Under the pieces are notes generated by a model. That model did not search any database and was not told the DNA's origin. It saw only the letters and a list, made by a program, of their open reading frames with translations. Position numbers and translations under genes: made by a program. Source: Paraburkholderia sp. BL21I4N1 (GTDB taxonomy: Bacteria; Pseudomonadota; Gammaproteobacteria; Burkholderiales; Burkholderiaceae). From it: a stretch of 64,000 nucleotides of DNA. Shown in pieces: positions 16,152-27,797 of this stretch (the stretch's first letter is position 1; the number at the start of each line of letters is the position of its first letter). The stretch lies in the NCBI RefSeq assembly GCF_002973525.1, contig NZ_PVEN01000003.1:62001-126000 (forward strand). Reading direction: 5' to 3'.

Positions 16152-17102
16152 TCAAACTTGCGCACCCGCGTTCGGGTCGTTCGGATCGGTGCGTTCCTTC
16201 TTGTCCTTCACCAGGTCCTCGCGCTTCACGCCGAACCACATGGCGAGCGCCGCGGCGACGAACACCGACGAGTAGATACCGAACAGAATACCGACCGTCA
16301 GCGCGAGGGCGAAGTAGTGCAGCGTGGGGCCGCCGAACAGGAACATCGACAGCACCATCATCTGCGTACAGCCGTGGGTGATGATGGTTCGCGACATCGT
16401 GCTGGTGATCGCGTGGTTGATCACCTCGATTACCGTCATCTTGCGTTCGCGGCGGAAAGTCTCGCGAATCCGGTCGAAAATAACCACCGATTCGTTCACC
16501 GAGTAGCCGAGCACGGCCAGCACGGCCGCCAGCACCGACAGCGAGAACTCCCACTGGAAGAACGCGAAGAAGCCGAGAATGATGATGACGTCGTGCAAGT
16601 TCGCGATCACGCCGGCAATGGCGTACTTCCATTCGAAGCGGAACGATAGGTAGATCACGATGCCGACCACCACGCACGCGAGCGCGAGCAGACCGTCGGT
16701 GGCGAGTTCCTTGCCGACCTGCGGACCGACGAATTCGACGCGTTGCAACTGCACTTCAGGCGTGTCGGTTTTCAGCGCGCCCATCACCTGATCGCTCTGT
16801 TGCGCGGACGTGAATCCCTGCTTGAGCGGCAGACGGATCAGCACGTCGCGCGAGGTGCCGAAGTTCTGCACCTGAGCGTCGGCATAACCGAGCTTGGCGA
16901 GACTGGCGCGCACGGGTTCCAGGGGTGCCGCGCCCGGATACTGCACTTCGACGACCGTACCGCCGGTGAACTCCACCGACAGATGCAGCCCGCGATGCAG
17001 CAGGAAAAATACAGCGGCAACGAACGTCAACAGCGAGATCGCGTTGAAAATCAACGCACGCTGCATGAACGGAACGTCTTTGCGAAAACGGAAAAATTCC
17101 AT
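16152..17102 (-). CDS. secF: Protein translocase subunit SecF
   Basis: A 316-residue inner-membrane protein with six helices and one periplasmic domain after helix 1. Typical segments: VEFTGGTVVEVQYPGA early, then VGIVIYLSFRFEWKYAIAGV and the conserved GYSVNESVVIFDRIRETFRR around residue 205. Together with SecD it uses proton-motive force to pull preproteins out of the SecYEG channel. It starts 18 bases after the secD stop, and is the last gene of the queA-tgt-yajC-secD-secF operon. Confidence 0.97.
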   Translation of the reverse strand: MEFFRFRKDVPFMQRALIFNAISLLTFVAAVFFLLHRGLHLSVEFTGGTVVEVQYPGAAPLEPVRASLAKLGYADAQVQNFGTSRDVLIRLPLKQGFTSAQQSDQVMGALKTDTPEVQLQRVEFVGPQVGKELATDGLLALACVVVGIVIYLSFRFEWKYAIAGVIANLHDVIIILGFFAFFQWEFSLSVLAAVLAVLGYSVNESVVIFDRIRETFRRERKMTVIEVINHAITSTMSRTIITHGCTQMMVLSMFLFGGPTLHYFALALTVGILFGIYSSVFVAAALAMWFGVKREDLVKDKKERTDPNDPNAGAQV

Positions 17103-17120
17103 GGTCTAGTTCTCCGGGAC

Positions 17121-19172
17121 TCAGCGGGATGAACCCGGTTTCTGCGGCGTGTTCGACGCGTCCGCATTGCGGCGGCGCACCGTCGGCTTGCCGGCCGCGC
17201 GTGCCTGGGCCGCGGCCGCTTTGCCCTTCGGCTTGGCGGTTACTGCAGCGACGGCTTGCGCGGTGTCGGTGTCGGCGTCTTCGTTACCGAGGTAAGCGGC
17301 GGCGCCTGCGGGCGCCGTCTCCGGGCGCCACACCTGACCGATGGCCAGCGACTTCAGCTTCTTCTTGCCGCCGTACCACAGGTTCACGAGACCGCGAGAG
17401 AAGAACACGGCCGAGAACATCGACGTCAGGATGCCGATACAGTGAACCATCGCGAAGCCGCGCACCGGGCCGGAGCCGAAGGCGAGCAGTGCGAGGCCGG
17501 CGATCAGCGTGGTGACGTTCGAGTCGAGAATCGTCGCCCAGGCGTGCGCGTAGCCGTTCTGGATGGCCAGTTGCGGCGGCGCGCCGTGGCGCAGTTCTTC
17601 ACGCACGCGTTCGTTGATCAGCACGTTCGAGTCGATCGCCATACCGAGCGCAAGCGCGATAGCGGCGATACCCGGCAACGTGAGTGTGGCCTGCAGCATG
17701 GACAGCACCGCGATCAGCAGCAGCAGGTTGACCGACAGGCCGATCACCGAGATCACGCCGAACAGCATGTAGTACGCGATCATGAAGACGGCGATTGCCG
17801 CGAAGCCCCACACGACCGAGTGGAAACCCTTCTTGATGTTGTCCGCGCCGAGGCTCGGACCAATGGTGCGTTCCTCGATGATGTCCATCGGCGCGGCCAG
17901 CGAACCGGCGCGCAGCAGCAGCGCGAGGTCGGCGGCGCCTTGCGGCGTGGCCTGGCCGGTGATCTGGAAGCGGTCGCCCAGTTCCGACTGGATGGTCGCC
18001 ACCGTCAGCACTTCGCCCTTGCCCTTTTCGAACAGCACCATGGCCATTGGCTTGCCGATGTTGTCGCGCGACACGCTACGCACCGCACGGCCACCCGCCG
18101 AATCCAGACGGATGTTGACGGACGGACGCTGATGCTCGTCGAAGCCCGCCGACGCGTCGATAATCCGGTCGCCGGTGAAGATGATCTGCTTGCGCAGCAG
18201 CACTGGCGTCTGGTTGCCTTGCGTGAACAACTCGTCGCCCGGCGGCACCGGATCGCCCGGTTGCGGGTGCGTGTTGACCGGGTCGGCCAGACGCGCTTCG
18301 AGTGTCGCCGTACGGCCGATGATGTCCTTCGCCTTCGCCGTGTCCTGCACGCCGGGCAGTTCGACCACGATGCGGTCGGAGCCTTGCTGCTGGATCACCG
18401 GCTCGGCCACGCCGAGTTCGTTCACGCGGTTATGCAGCGTGGTGATGTTCTGCTTGAGCGCGGCGTCCTGCACCGTTTTCTGCACGGCCGGCGTGAACGT
18501 GCCGACCAGTTGCACGCTACCGTCGGTGCCGGTTTGCGAGGCCCACTGGAGTTCGCCGATACCGCGGCTCAGTTGCTTGAGCGCGGCGTCCGCCGTGGCC
18601 TGGTCGGCGAAATTGATCACCACCGTCTGGTTCACGCGATTCACACCGCCGTCGCGGATGTTGTTGTCGCGCAGCAGCGTGCGTGCGTCGGAAGCGTCGG
18701 AGTCGAGCTTCTTGTTCAGCGCGCCGGCCATGTCGACTTGCAGCAGGAAGTGCACCCCGCCGCGCAGATCGAGACCGAGGTACATCGGCAGTGCGTGCAG
18801 CGCGGTCAGCCAGTGCGGCGACGCGCTCTGCAGATTCAGCGCGACGACGAATTGCGGGTCGGTCGGGTCGGCATTCAGCGACTTTTGCAGCAGGTCCTTC
18901 ACGCGCAGTTGCGTGTCGGTGTCCGGCAGACGCACGCGAATGTTCGCGTTGGTCGACGAGTTGTCGAACGTGACGTCGTCGGGCTTGATCTGATTCGCGG
19001 CGAGCGCGGCTTCGACAGCCGACAGCGTGGTCGAGTCGAGCTTGACCGTTGCCTTGCCGCTCGACACCTGCACCGCCGGCGCTTCGCCGAACAGGTTGGG
19101 CAGCGTGTACACGAGGCCGATGACCAGAGCCACCAGCATCACGGCGTATTTCCAGAGGGGGTAACGATTCAT
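17121..19172 (-). CDS. secD: Protein translocase subunit SecD
   Basis: A 683-residue protein. N-terminal helix (KYAVMLVALVIGLVYTLPNL), large periplasmic P1 domain (GLDLRGGVHFLLQVDMAGAL near residue 130), then five helices containing GMAIDSNVLINERVREELR. The P1 'head' region contains the expected DRIVVELPGVQDTAKAKDII. The C-terminal ~60 residues (KPKGKAAAAQARAAGKPTVR and on) are a basic Ala/Lys-rich cytoplasmic tail beyond the end of E. coli SecD (615 residues), found in relatives. Partner of SecF. Confidence 0.97.
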   Translation of the reverse strand: MNRYPLWKYAVMLVALVIGLVYTLPNLFGEAPAVQVSSGKATVKLDSTTLSAVEAALAANQIKPDDVTFDNSSTNANIRVRLPDTDTQLRVKDLLQKSLNADPTDPQFVVALNLQSASPHWLTALHALPMYLGLDLRGGVHFLLQVDMAGALNKKLDSDASDARTLLRDNNIRDGGVNRVNQTVVINFADQATADAALKQLSRGIGELQWASQTGTDGSVQLVGTFTPAVQKTVQDAALKQNITTLHNRVNELGVAEPVIQQQGSDRIVVELPGVQDTAKAKDIIGRTATLEARLADPVNTHPQPGDPVPPGDELFTQGNQTPVLLRKQIIFTGDRIIDASAGFDEHQRPSVNIRLDSAGGRAVRSVSRDNIGKPMAMVLFEKGKGEVLTVATIQSELGDRFQITGQATPQGAADLALLLRAGSLAAPMDIIEERTIGPSLGADNIKKGFHSVVWGFAAIAVFMIAYYMLFGVISVIGLSVNLLLLIAVLSMLQATLTLPGIAAIALALGMAIDSNVLINERVREELRHGAPPQLAIQNGYAHAWATILDSNVTTLIAGLALLAFGSGPVRGFAMVHCIGILTSMFSAVFFSRGLVNLWYGGKKKLKSLAIGQVWRPETAPAGAAAYLGNEDADTDTAQAVAAVTAKPKGKAAAAQARAAGKPTVRRRNADASNTPQKPGSSR

Positions 19173-19287
19173 GAGTGGTCCAACGGGAAGGTTGGCTTGG
19201 AAGCGATGCGTCCGGCGATGAGCGCGGGCGATTCAGCAGTGTGCATGAATCGCCGGCGAGGCCGCGCCGGACGCGAGAGAGCAGGCC

Positions 19288-19617
19288 TTACAGCGACTTG
19301 ATCGTGCCCTTCGGGAGAATCGTCGTGACCGACGCTTTTTGCACGGTGATTTCCGTGCCTTCCGAGATTTCGACGCCGACGTAAGCTTCACCCACCTTGG
19401 TCACCTTGCCCACGATGCCGCCGTTCGTCACCACTTCGTCACCCTTGGCCATGGCCGAGAGCATGTTGCGGTGTTCTTTCTGGCGCTTCATTTGCGGGCG
19501 AATCATGATGAAGTACAGCACGCCGAACATCAGGATCAGCGGCAGGAAGCTCATCAGGTTCGATTCAATGCCACCTGTTGCTGTGCCTTGGGCGAAGGCA
19601 TTGGAAATGAACGACAC
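19288..19617 (-). CDS. yajC: Preprotein translocase accessory subunit YajC
   Basis: A 109-residue protein starting at GTG 19617 (VSFISNAFAQ), preceded by GGAGAG at good spacing; an 11-codon upstream ATG extension has no such site. A single hydrophobic helix (SFLPLILMFGVLYFIMIRPQ) is followed by MKRQKEHRNMLSAMAKGDEV and a small beta domain. YajC associates with SecDF-SecYEG. It lies between tgt and secD as in most proteobacteria, with 115 bases to secD. Confidence 0.95.
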   Translation of the reverse strand: MSFISNAFAQGTATGGIESNLMSFLPLILMFGVLYFIMIRPQMKRQKEHRNMLSAMAKGDEVVTNGGIVGKVTKVGEAYVGVEISEGTEITVQKASVTTILPKGTIKSL

Positions 19618-19816
19618 GTTGGTCTCTCCGTTATAAATCAAAACGATCAAAAAAATCAGCCGGATATTCTACCATCCGCCTGACGTGGGTCGGCGCGGCG
19701 AATCGGCTTTGCGATCAACCGTTTAAAGCCTTTTTCTAGCGTCGACGAAAGTTGATTGTAAGGTTTTCCGTGCCGCGCCGACGGATTCTTCGGGAGAATC
19801 CGCGGCCGGTTCGATC

Positions 19817-21121
<1,305 letters not shown>

Positions 21122-22192
21122 TTAGCTCGTCTCGGCGGTCGGGTCGCGACGCGTCAGCAGCATCGCGTCGCCATAACTGAAGAAGCGGTAACGCTGCGCG
21201 ATCGCGTGCCGATAGGCCGCGCGAATCGTCTCCACGCCCGCGAACGCCGACACCAGCATCAACAACGTCGACTTCGGCAAATGGAAATTGGTCACCAGCC
21301 GGTCGACCACGCGGAATTGATAACCCGGCGTGATGAAGATGTCGGTTTCCGTGCTGGCCGCGCCGAGCGGGCGGCCGGCGACATCGGCATCGCGCGCGGC
21401 GGCTTCGAGTGCGCGCATCGAGGTCGTGCCCACCGCGATCACGCGGTTGCCACGCGCACGCGTTGCCGCGATCTTGTCGGCGAGCGATTGCGGCAGGTGA
21501 TACCACTCGCTGTGCATCTTGTGTTCGGCGAGATTCTCGACCCGCACCGGCTGGAACGTACCGGCGCCGACGTGCAGCGTCAGCGTGGCGCGTTCCACGC
21601 CGCGGGCGTCGAGGCGGGCGAGCAATGCGTCGTCGAAATGCAGGCCGGCGGTGGGCGCCGCGACCGCGCCGGGGTTCTGCGCGAACACCGTTTGATAGCG
21701 GGTTTCGTCGGTCGTGTCGGGGTCGTGCTCGATGTACGGCGGCAGCGGCAGGCGGCCGAATTGCTCGATCAGCGTCAGGCAGTCGTCCGGGAAATGCAGT
21801 GTGTAGAACGGCTCGACGCGCTCGCCGAGGGTCACGTCGAAGGCGTCGGCGAGACGGATCGTGGTGCCCGGTTGCGGGCTCTTGCTCGCGCGAATCTGCG
21901 CGAGCGCCGTGCGCTCGCCGGTGAGGCGTTCCACCAGCACTTCGACCTTGCCGCCACTGGCCTTCTGGCCGAGGAAACGCGCCTTCAGCACTTTGGTATC
22001 GTTGAAGACCAGCAGGTCGCCCGGCGCGATGCATTCGGGCAATTCGGCGAAGCGGCGATCGACCAGACGCGCGTGATCGGCGTCAGCGGAGTTGGCCACT
22101 TCGAGCAGACGGCTCGCGCTGCGTTCGGGCAGCGCGACTTGTGCGATCAACTCGGGCGGCAGATCGAAATCGAAATCGGAAAGCGTAAACAT
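21122..22192 (-). CDS. queA: S-adenosylmethionine:tRNA ribosyltransferase-isomerase
   Basis: A 356-residue enzyme from the ATG at 22192 ([20 protein letters not shown]). It transfers the ribosyl part of SAM to preQ1-tRNA to give epoxyqueuosine. Typical segments: [64 protein letters not shown] and [21 protein letters not shown] much longer open frame extends upstream to 22687 but has no family sequence and overlaps recG. First gene of the operon, divergent from recG with 149 bases between; the promoter is in that gap (a TACAAT-like box reads on the minus strand at 22321-22326). Confidence 0.97.
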   Translation of the reverse strand: MFTLSDFDFDLPPELIAQVALPERSASRLLEVANSADADHARLVDRRFAELPECIAPGDLLVFNDTKVLKARFLGQKASGGKVEVLVERLTGERTALAQIRASKSPQPGTTIRLADAFDVTLGERVEPFYTLHFPDDCLTLIEQFGRLPLPPYIEHDPDTTDETRYQTVFAQNPGAVAAPTAGLHFDDALLARLDARGVERATLTLHVGAGTFQPVRVENLAEHKMHSEWYHLPQSLADKIAATRARGNRVIAVGTTSMRALEAAARDADVAGRPLGAASTETDIFITPGYQFRVVDRLVTNFHLPKSTLLMLVSAFAGVETIRAAYRHAIAQRYRFFSYGDAMLLTRRDPTAETS

Positions 22193-22341
22193 GCGGACGA
22201 CTGGAAGCGAATTGAGACTGAATTGAGCCGAAGCCTGAGCCGGGCGGCTATGATTGCGGGACGCCAGAGCGGCCCGCGAGCCCGCGCGCTGTATGGCGGC
22301 GCTACCCTTTGACAGCCGATATTGTACTTGCGAAGCAGCCC

Positions 22342-24783
22342 ATGCCTTTGTCCGACCGCCGATTGCCCCAAACCACCGACGAAGCGAGCGCCGAACCCAG
22401 GCGACGCGTGTCGCGCGGCAAGGCGGTAGCGCAGGCGGGCGAGGGCGGCGCGGGCGTCGCGCTGGGTCGCGACGAAGCCGCGCATGAAGACGACGGCTTG
22501 CGCGATCAGCCCGCTGCAGGCCAGGCCGCCGGCAAGCTCCGCAAGCGCGCTGCGGACAAACTGGCCGGGAAGGTGGAGTCCGAGGTCGCGGACCAACCTG
22601 CGGACGAGCCCGAAACGCCTCTCGCCGACAGACCAGACTCAATCTTCGGCGACAGACCTGCCGGCAAAACCGCCGCAAAGCCCGCAAGCAAGTCCGCGGG
22701 CAAAGCCGCGGCCAAGCCCGCCGAAAAAACCGCCGACAAGCTCGCCAAACTCGGCCTCACACGCGACATCGACCTCGTGCTGCATCTGCCGATGCGCTAC
22801 GAGGACGAGACCCAGTTGACGCCGATCGGCCACCTGCTGCCCGGCGGCATCTCGCAAACCGAAGGCGTGGTGTTCGACAACGAGATCGCTTATCGTCCGC
22901 GCCGTCAGTTGCTGGTGAAACTGCACGACGATCACGGCGACGAACTCGTGCTGCGCTTTCTGAATTTCTACGGCTCGCAGGTCAAGCAGATGGCGATCGG
23001 TGCGCGCTTGCGGGTGCGCGGCGACGTGCGTGGCGGGTTCTTCGGCATGGAGATGGTGCATCCCGCGGTGCGCGTGGTCGACGAAGATACGCCGCTGCCG
23101 CAAGCGCTCACGCCCGTGTACCCGAGCACCGCCGGCGTGACGCAAGCCTATCTGCGTAAATCGATCGACAACGCGTTGTCGCGCACCGCGCTACCCGAAT
23201 TGCTGCCCGAGCCTGTCGCGCACACCTACCTGCAGCCGCTCGGCGTGCCGACGCTGATGGACGCGGTGCGCACGCTGCATCATCCGGGCGTGCAGTCGGA
23301 CGAGACCGCGCTGATCGACGGCACGCATCCGGCGTGGGTGCGCATCAAGTTCGAGGAACTGCTCGCGCAGCAAATGTCGCTCAAGCGCGCGCACGACGAG
23401 CGTCGCACGCGTGCCGCGCCGGCCATGCCGCGCCGCAAGCTCGGCGACGAATCCGCGCTGGTCGCGCGCTTGCTGAAGGCGCTGCCGTTTTCGCTGACAG
23501 CCGCGCAGGAACGCGTGGGCGGCGAGATCGCGCTCGATCTGACGCAGCCGCATCCGATGCAGCGGCTGTTGCAGGGCGACGTTGGTAGCGGCAAGACGAT
23601 CGTCGCCGCGTTGGCGGCCGCGCAGGCGATCGACGCCGGCTACCAGGCCGCGCTGATGGCCCCGACCGAAATTCTCGCCGAGCAGCACGCGCGCAAATTG
23701 CGCGGCTGGCTGGAGCCGCTCGGCGTGAGCGTCGCGTGGCTCGCGGGCAGTTTGAAGACGAAAGAAAAGCGTGCCGCGATCGAAGCCGCCGCGCTCGGCA
23801 CCGCGCAACTCGTGATCGGCACGCACGCGATCATTCAGGACGCGGTCGAGTTCGCGCGTCTTGGGCTCGTCATCGTCGACGAACAGCACCGCTTCGGCGT
23901 GGCGCAACGGCTGGCGTTGCGCGCCAAGGCGCAGAAAGCCGCCGATGGCGCGCGCGATTTCCAGCCGCATCAACTGATGATGTCCGCGACGCCGATCCCG
24001 CGCACGCTCGCCATGACGTACTACGCTGACCTCGACGTGTCGACCATCGACGAATTGCCGCCGGGGCGCACGCCGATCCTGACCAGGTTGGTGTCCGATG
24101 CGCGTCGCGAAGAGGTGATCGGCCGGGTGCGCGAAGCGGCGTTGACGGGGCGTCAGGTGTATTGGGTGTGTCCGCTGATCGAGGAAAGCGAGACGCTGCA
24201 ATTGCAGACCGCCGTCGAAACCTACGAAACGCTGATCGCGGCACTCCCCGAATTGAAGGTCGGCCTCGTGCATGGACGATTGGCGCCGGCCGAAAAAGCG
24301 GCGGTGATGGACGAGTTCACGCGCAACGAAGTGCAGTTGCTGGTCGCGACGACGGTGATCGAAGTGGGCGTCGACGTGCCGAATGCGTCGTTGATGGTGA
24401 TCGAGCACGCGGAACGGTTCGGCCTCGCGCAATTGCACCAGTTGCGCGGGCGAGTCGGGCGCGGCAGTGCGGCGTCGGTTTGCGTGCTGCTTTACACCGG
24501 CCCCCTGTCGATGACGGCACGCGCACGTCTGCAGACCATGCGCGAAACGACCGACGGCTTCGAAATCGCTCGGCGCGATCTCGAGATTCGCGGACCGGGA
24601 GAGTTTTTAGGCGCGCGGCAATCGGGCGCGGCGATGCTGCGATTCGCGGATCTCGAGAACGATCAGTGGCTGATCGAACCCGCTCGCGAGGCGGCGGCGG
24701 AGTTGCTCGACAAGTATCCGGACGTGGTGATGCAACACTTGGCGCGCTGGCTCGGCGCGCGGGAGCAGTATCTGAAAGCGTGA
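22342..24783 (+). CDS. recG: ATP-dependent DNA helicase RecG with long N-terminal extension
   Basis: An 813-residue protein from the ATG at 22342; a TTG at 22309 would add 11 residues. Residues from about 137 ([20 protein letters not shown]) onward match RecG: wedge domain, Walker [21 protein letters not shown] box in [18 protein letters not shown], motif [21 protein letters not shown], and C-terminal GRVGRG and [18 protein letters not shown]. It regresses stalled replication forks and branch-migrates Holliday junctions. The first ~135 residues are low-complexity, rich in Ala, Lys, Asp and Arg ([20 protein letters not shown]), like a histone H1 tail. E. coli RecG is 693 residues, so this is a roughly 120-residue addition that replaces the usual N-terminal segment. 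Confidence 0.95.
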   Translation: MPLSDRRLPQTTDEASAEPRRRVSRGKAVAQAGEGGAGVALGRDEAAHEDDGLRDQPAAGQAAGKLRKRAADKLAGKVESEVADQPADEPETPLADRPDSIFGDRPAGKTAAKPASKSAGKAAAKPAEKTADKLAKLGLTRDIDLVLHLPMRYEDETQLTPIGHLLPGGISQTEGVVFDNEIAYRPRRQLLVKLHDDHGDELVLRFLNFYGSQVKQMAIGARLRVRGDVRGGFFGMEMVHPAVRVVDEDTPLPQALTPVYPSTAGVTQAYLRKSIDNALSRTALPELLPEPVAHTYLQPLGVPTLMDAVRTLHHPGVQSDETALIDGTHPAWVRIKFEELLAQQMSLKRAHDERRTRAAPAMPRRKLGDESALVARLLKALPFSLTAAQERVGGEIALDLTQPHPMQRLLQGDVGSGKTIVAALAAAQAIDAGYQAALMAPTEILAEQHARKLRGWLEPLGVSVAWLAGSLKTKEKRAAIEAAALGTAQLVIGTHAIIQDAVEFARLGLVIVDEQHRFGVAQRLALRAKAQKAADGARDFQPHQLMMSATPIPRTLAMTYYADLDVSTIDELPPGRTPILTRLVSDARREEVIGRVREAALTGRQVYWVCPLIEESETLQLQTAVETYETLIAALPELKVGLVHGRLAPAEKAAVMDEFTRNEVQLLVATTVIEVGVDVPNASLMVIEHAERFGLAQLHQLRGRVGRGSAASVCVLLYTGPLSMTARARLQTMRETTDGFEIARRDLEIRGPGEFLGARQSGAAMLRFADLENDQWLIEPAREAAAELLDKYPDVVMQHLARWLGAREQYLKA

Positions 24784-24811
24784 CGCCGGTCAGTCTCCGA
24801 ACCGCGCTCGT

Positions 24812-24848
24812 AAAAAAACGGAAGAAGCCTGTGCTTCTTCCGTTTTTT
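24812..24848. terminator. Intrinsic terminator between recG and ggt
   Basis: AAAAAAACGGAAGAAG (from 24812), loop CCTGTG, CTTCTTCCGTTTTTT. Perfect stem with U-tracts on both strands, serving the converging recG and ggt genes. Confidence 0.92.
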
Positions 24849-24874
24849 ATTAGCGTTTCAAGGCATCAATCAAA

Positions 24875-26629
24875 TCAATATCCCACCGCCGACCCTGCCG
24901 GACGTCGCGGATCGTTCGACCCATAAACGAAACCCTGGCGAACCTGGCCCGATACCGACGAGTCATTGCCCGAGCTCACGCGGCTCGCCGCTTCGGTTCC
25001 GGGCAAGCCCACCAGGATCAACTCGGCGGCGCCCCACGGCGTCTGCTCGACCATCTTGTAGCCCATCTGCTGCAGGATCTTCAGCGTATCCGGCGACAAA
25101 CCCTGGGTCTCGTAGTCCACCTCATCCGGCAGCCACTGGTGATGAATCCGCGGCGCGTCGACCGCATCTTGCGGCGTCATGCCGTAGTCGATCACGTTGA
25201 GCGCGGTTTGCAGCGTGATCGTGATGATCCGCGAGCCGCCCGGCGAGCCCAGCACCATGAAGACCTTGCCGTCTTTCGTCACGACCGTCGGCGCCATCGA
25301 CGACAACGGACGCTTGCCCGGCGCGATCGAGTTACGCGACCCCTGCACCAGCCCGAACAGATTCTGCACGCCCACCTTGACGGTGAAATCGTCCATCTCG
25401 TCGTTCAGGAAAAAGCCCGTGCCCGGCGCGATCACGACGGCGCCAAAGCGGCCGTTGACCGTGTAAGTGGTCGATACCGCGTTGCCTGCCTTGTCGATGA
25501 TCGAGTAGTGCGTGGTTTCCGGCTTCTCGTGCACGCCATAACCCGGCTGCACGTCTTTTGACGGCGTCGCGGTGTCGGCGGTAATCAAGGTGCGGATGCT
25601 CGCCGCGTAGTCCTTGCTCAGCAATGTGTCGATCGGGTTCTTGATGAACGCCGGATCGCCAAGCAGCGTATTGCGGTCGAGGTACGCGTGCCGCATCGCC
25701 TCGGTCATGTAATGCACGGAGGCGGCGGAGTGAAAGCCGAGACCGCGCATGTCATAGCCTTCGAGAATGTTCAGCGTCTCGCAGAGCGTGACGCCGCCCG
25801 AACTCGGCGGCGGCGCGGAAATGAAGTCGTAGCCGCGATAGCTGCACTTCAGCGGCTCGGTATCTTCGGCCTTGTAGGCGGCGAAATCCGCGGCGGTGAT
25901 CAGACCGCCGTTCTTGCTCGACGCGGCTTCGACGATTTGCGGAATGCGTCCGCGATAGAACGCATCGGGACCGCGACGGGCGATGTTTTCCAGCGTCTTC
26001 GCCAGATCGCGCTGCACCAGACGGTCGCCTGGCTGAAGCGGGGTGCCGTCGCGACGCAGGAAGATGCGCGCGGCGTCCGGATCAGTGCGAAAGCGCTGCA
26101 CCGTGGTGTCCAGAATGTCGGTATCGGCGCGAGTCAGAATGAAGCCGTCGCGCGCCAGCTTGATGGCCGGCGCCATGACCTGCTGACGCGTCAGCTTGCC
26201 GTATTTGCGTTGCGCGAGATCCAGACCCGCGACCGTGCCCGGCACGCCGACCGCGCGATAGCCGTACAGGCTTTCACCCGGGCGGACTTTGCCGTCGGCG
26301 TCCAGATACATGTTGGCGCTGGCCGCCGCCGGCGCGGTTTCGCGGAAGTTGATGAAGCGATCCTGGCCGTCCGCGAGATGCAGCGTCATGAAGCCGCCAC
26401 CGCCGATATTGCCGCAACACGGATTGGTCACGGCCTGCGCATAACCCACGGCAACGGCGGCATCGACCGCGTTGCCGCCTTTTTTCAGCATCGCGATGCC
26501 GATTTCGGAGGCAAGGTTCTGCGACGAAACGACCATGCCGTTTTTGGCTTCGACGGCCGGTTCGGATGCGGCCATCGCGTGAAGGTGTACGGCGGAAAAA
26601 ATAGCGAGGGCAATTATTCGCCTCATCAT
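24875..26629 (-). CDS. ggt: Gamma-glutamyltransferase
   Basis: A 584-residue periplasmic enzyme with a signal peptide (MMRRIIALAIFSAVHLHAMA, cleavage near AMA-AS). It is made as a proenzyme that cuts itself before the catalytic Thr in KPETTHYSIIDKAGNAVSTT (around residue 390), giving large and small subunits. Other landmarks are VSSQNLASEIGIAMLKKGGN at the N-terminus and SSMAPTVV and GSPGGSRIITITLQ in the small subunit. It hydrolyses or transpeptidates gamma-glutamyl bonds of glutathione. Divergent from oxyR, linking glutathione turnover with the peroxide regulon by position only. Confidence 0.95.
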   Translation of the reverse strand: MMRRIIALAIFSAVHLHAMAASEPAVEAKNGMVVSSQNLASEIGIAMLKKGGNAVDAAVAVGYAQAVTNPCCGNIGGGGFMTLHLADGQDRFINFRETAPAAASANMYLDADGKVRPGESLYGYRAVGVPGTVAGLDLAQRKYGKLTRQQVMAPAIKLARDGFILTRADTDILDTTVQRFRTDPDAARIFLRRDGTPLQPGDRLVQRDLAKTLENIARRGPDAFYRGRIPQIVEAASSKNGGLITAADFAAYKAEDTEPLKCSYRGYDFISAPPPSSGGVTLCETLNILEGYDMRGLGFHSAASVHYMTEAMRHAYLDRNTLLGDPAFIKNPIDTLLSKDYAASIRTLITADTATPSKDVQPGYGVHEKPETTHYSIIDKAGNAVSTTYTVNGRFGAVVIAPGTGFFLNDEMDDFTVKVGVQNLFGLVQGSRNSIAPGKRPLSSMAPTVVTKDGKVFMVLGSPGGSRIITITLQTALNVIDYGMTPQDAVDAPRIHHQWLPDEVDYETQGLSPDTLKILQQMGYKMVEQTPWGAAELILVGLPGTEAASRVSSGNDSSVSGQVRQGFVYGSNDPRRPAGSAVGY

Positions 26630-26742
26630 GGGGTGTCTCCTGCGGGTCGAGTGAAAAATAGCGGCGTTGAATCACGGGAGTTTGCCTTCAATCAGCCGCG
26701 ACGCCCAGCCCGGAACGCCAAAGAGGTTGGCGAACCGACCCC

Positions 26743-26767
26743 ATAGGGTGTATAACTAGAACCTATC
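26743..26767. promoter_or_regulatory. Candidate OxyR site in the oxyR promoter
   Basis: ATAGG-N14-CCTAT (26743-26766) with the half-site AACCTATC at 26760-26767, identical to the right half of the OxyR consensus GATAGGTnnAACCTATC. It overlaps a TATAAC -10-like box (26751-26756) about 30 bases ahead of oxyR. OxyR represses its own gene in E. coli by binding its promoter, so this fits, but the left half matches poorly. Confidence 0.5.
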
Positions 26768-26794
26768 GAACTCACTGCACTGATTGGTCCCCCA

Positions 26795-27754
26795 ATGACG
26801 CTCACCGAATTGAAATACATCGTCGCGGTGGCCCGCGAGCGGCACTTCGGCCGGGCCGCCGAGGCATGTTTCGTTAGCCAGCCGACCTTGTCGGTGGCCA
26901 TCAAGAAGCTCGAGGACGAACTCAACGTCCAGATCTTCGAGCGCGGCACCAGCGAAGTCAGCGTCACGCCGATCGGCGAACAGATCGTCACGCAGGCTCA
27001 GCGTGTTCTCGAGCAAACCCTCGCCATCAAGGAAATTGCCAAGCAGGGCAAAGACCCGCTGGTCGGGCCGTTGCGCCTTGGCGTGATCTATACGATCGGG
27101 CCGTATCTGCTGCCCACCTTGGTCAAGCAGATGATCAAGCGCGTCCCGCAGATGCCGCTGATGCTGCAGGAAAATTACACGCTCAAGCTGATCGAACTGC
27201 TCAAACAAGGCGAAATCGACGTCGCGATCATGGCGCTGCCGTTCCCGGAAACCGGCCTGATGCTGCGCCCGCTGTACGACGAGCCGTTCGTCGTCGCGTT
27301 GCCGTCCGGCCACGCGTGGGAAAACCGCGCGAAAATCGACGCCGACGATCTGAAGCAGGAAACCATGCTGCTGCTCGGCAGCGGTCACTGTTTCCGCGAT
27401 CACGTGCTGGGCGTCTGCCCGGAGTTGATGCGTTTCTCGCAGAACGCGGACGGCATCCAGAAGACGTTCGAAGGCTCGTCGCTGGAGACCATTCGCCACA
27501 TGGTGGCGAGCGGGGTCGGCATCACCGTGCTGCCGCGCATGTCGGTGCACGAGGTCAAGCCGCATGCCGGCGGGATCGACGCGGGCCTGCTCAGCTATGT
27601 CGCGTTCGACGAACCCGTGCCGGATCGTCGCGTCGTGCTCGCGTGGCGCAAGAGCTTCACGCGCATGCCCGCTATCGACGCCATTTGCGACGCGATCAAC
27701 GCTTGCGACCTGCCGGGCGTCAAGAAGCTGGAATTGCCCGTCGCCGTGAACTGA
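26795..27754 (+). CDS. oxyR: Hydrogen-peroxide-sensing LysR regulator OxyR
   Basis: A 319-residue protein from the ATG at 26795. N-terminal LysR HTH (LKYIVAVARERHFGRAAEAC, SQPTLSVAIKKLEDELNVQI) and C-terminal sensor domain. The two redox cysteines are at 199 and 208 in GSGHCFRDHVLGVC, the same numbers as in E. coli OxyR. Peroxide oxidises them to a disulfide, which changes DNA binding and activates catalase, Dps and related genes. katA and dps lie immediately downstream on the same strand, the expected targets. Confidence 0.97.
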   Translation: MTLTELKYIVAVARERHFGRAAEACFVSQPTLSVAIKKLEDELNVQIFERGTSEVSVTPIGEQIVTQAQRVLEQTLAIKEIAKQGKDPLVGPLRLGVIYTIGPYLLPTLVKQMIKRVPQMPLMLQENYTLKLIELLKQGEIDVAIMALPFPETGLMLRPLYDEPFVVALPSGHAWENRAKIDADDLKQETMLLLGSGHCFRDHVLGVCPELMRFSQNADGIQKTFEGSSLETIRHMVASGVGITVLPRMSVHEVKPHAGGIDAGLLSYVAFDEPVPDRRVVLAWRKSFTRMPAIDAICDAINACDLPGVKKLELPVAVN

Positions 27755-27797
27755 ACCGACGGCGCGAAGCGTCAGAGGGCGGTGATAGCCGTCCTCC

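Noticed and set aside
22309..22341. TTGACA at 22309-22314 as -35 box of recG
   Set aside because: No acceptable -10 hexamer lies 16-18 bases downstream, and the hexamer overlaps a possible TTG start.
22193..22687. Upstream extension of queA by 165 codons
   Set aside because: The extension overlaps recG, is Arg-rich, has no homology to QueA, and the internal ATG at 22192 gives the normal protein start.
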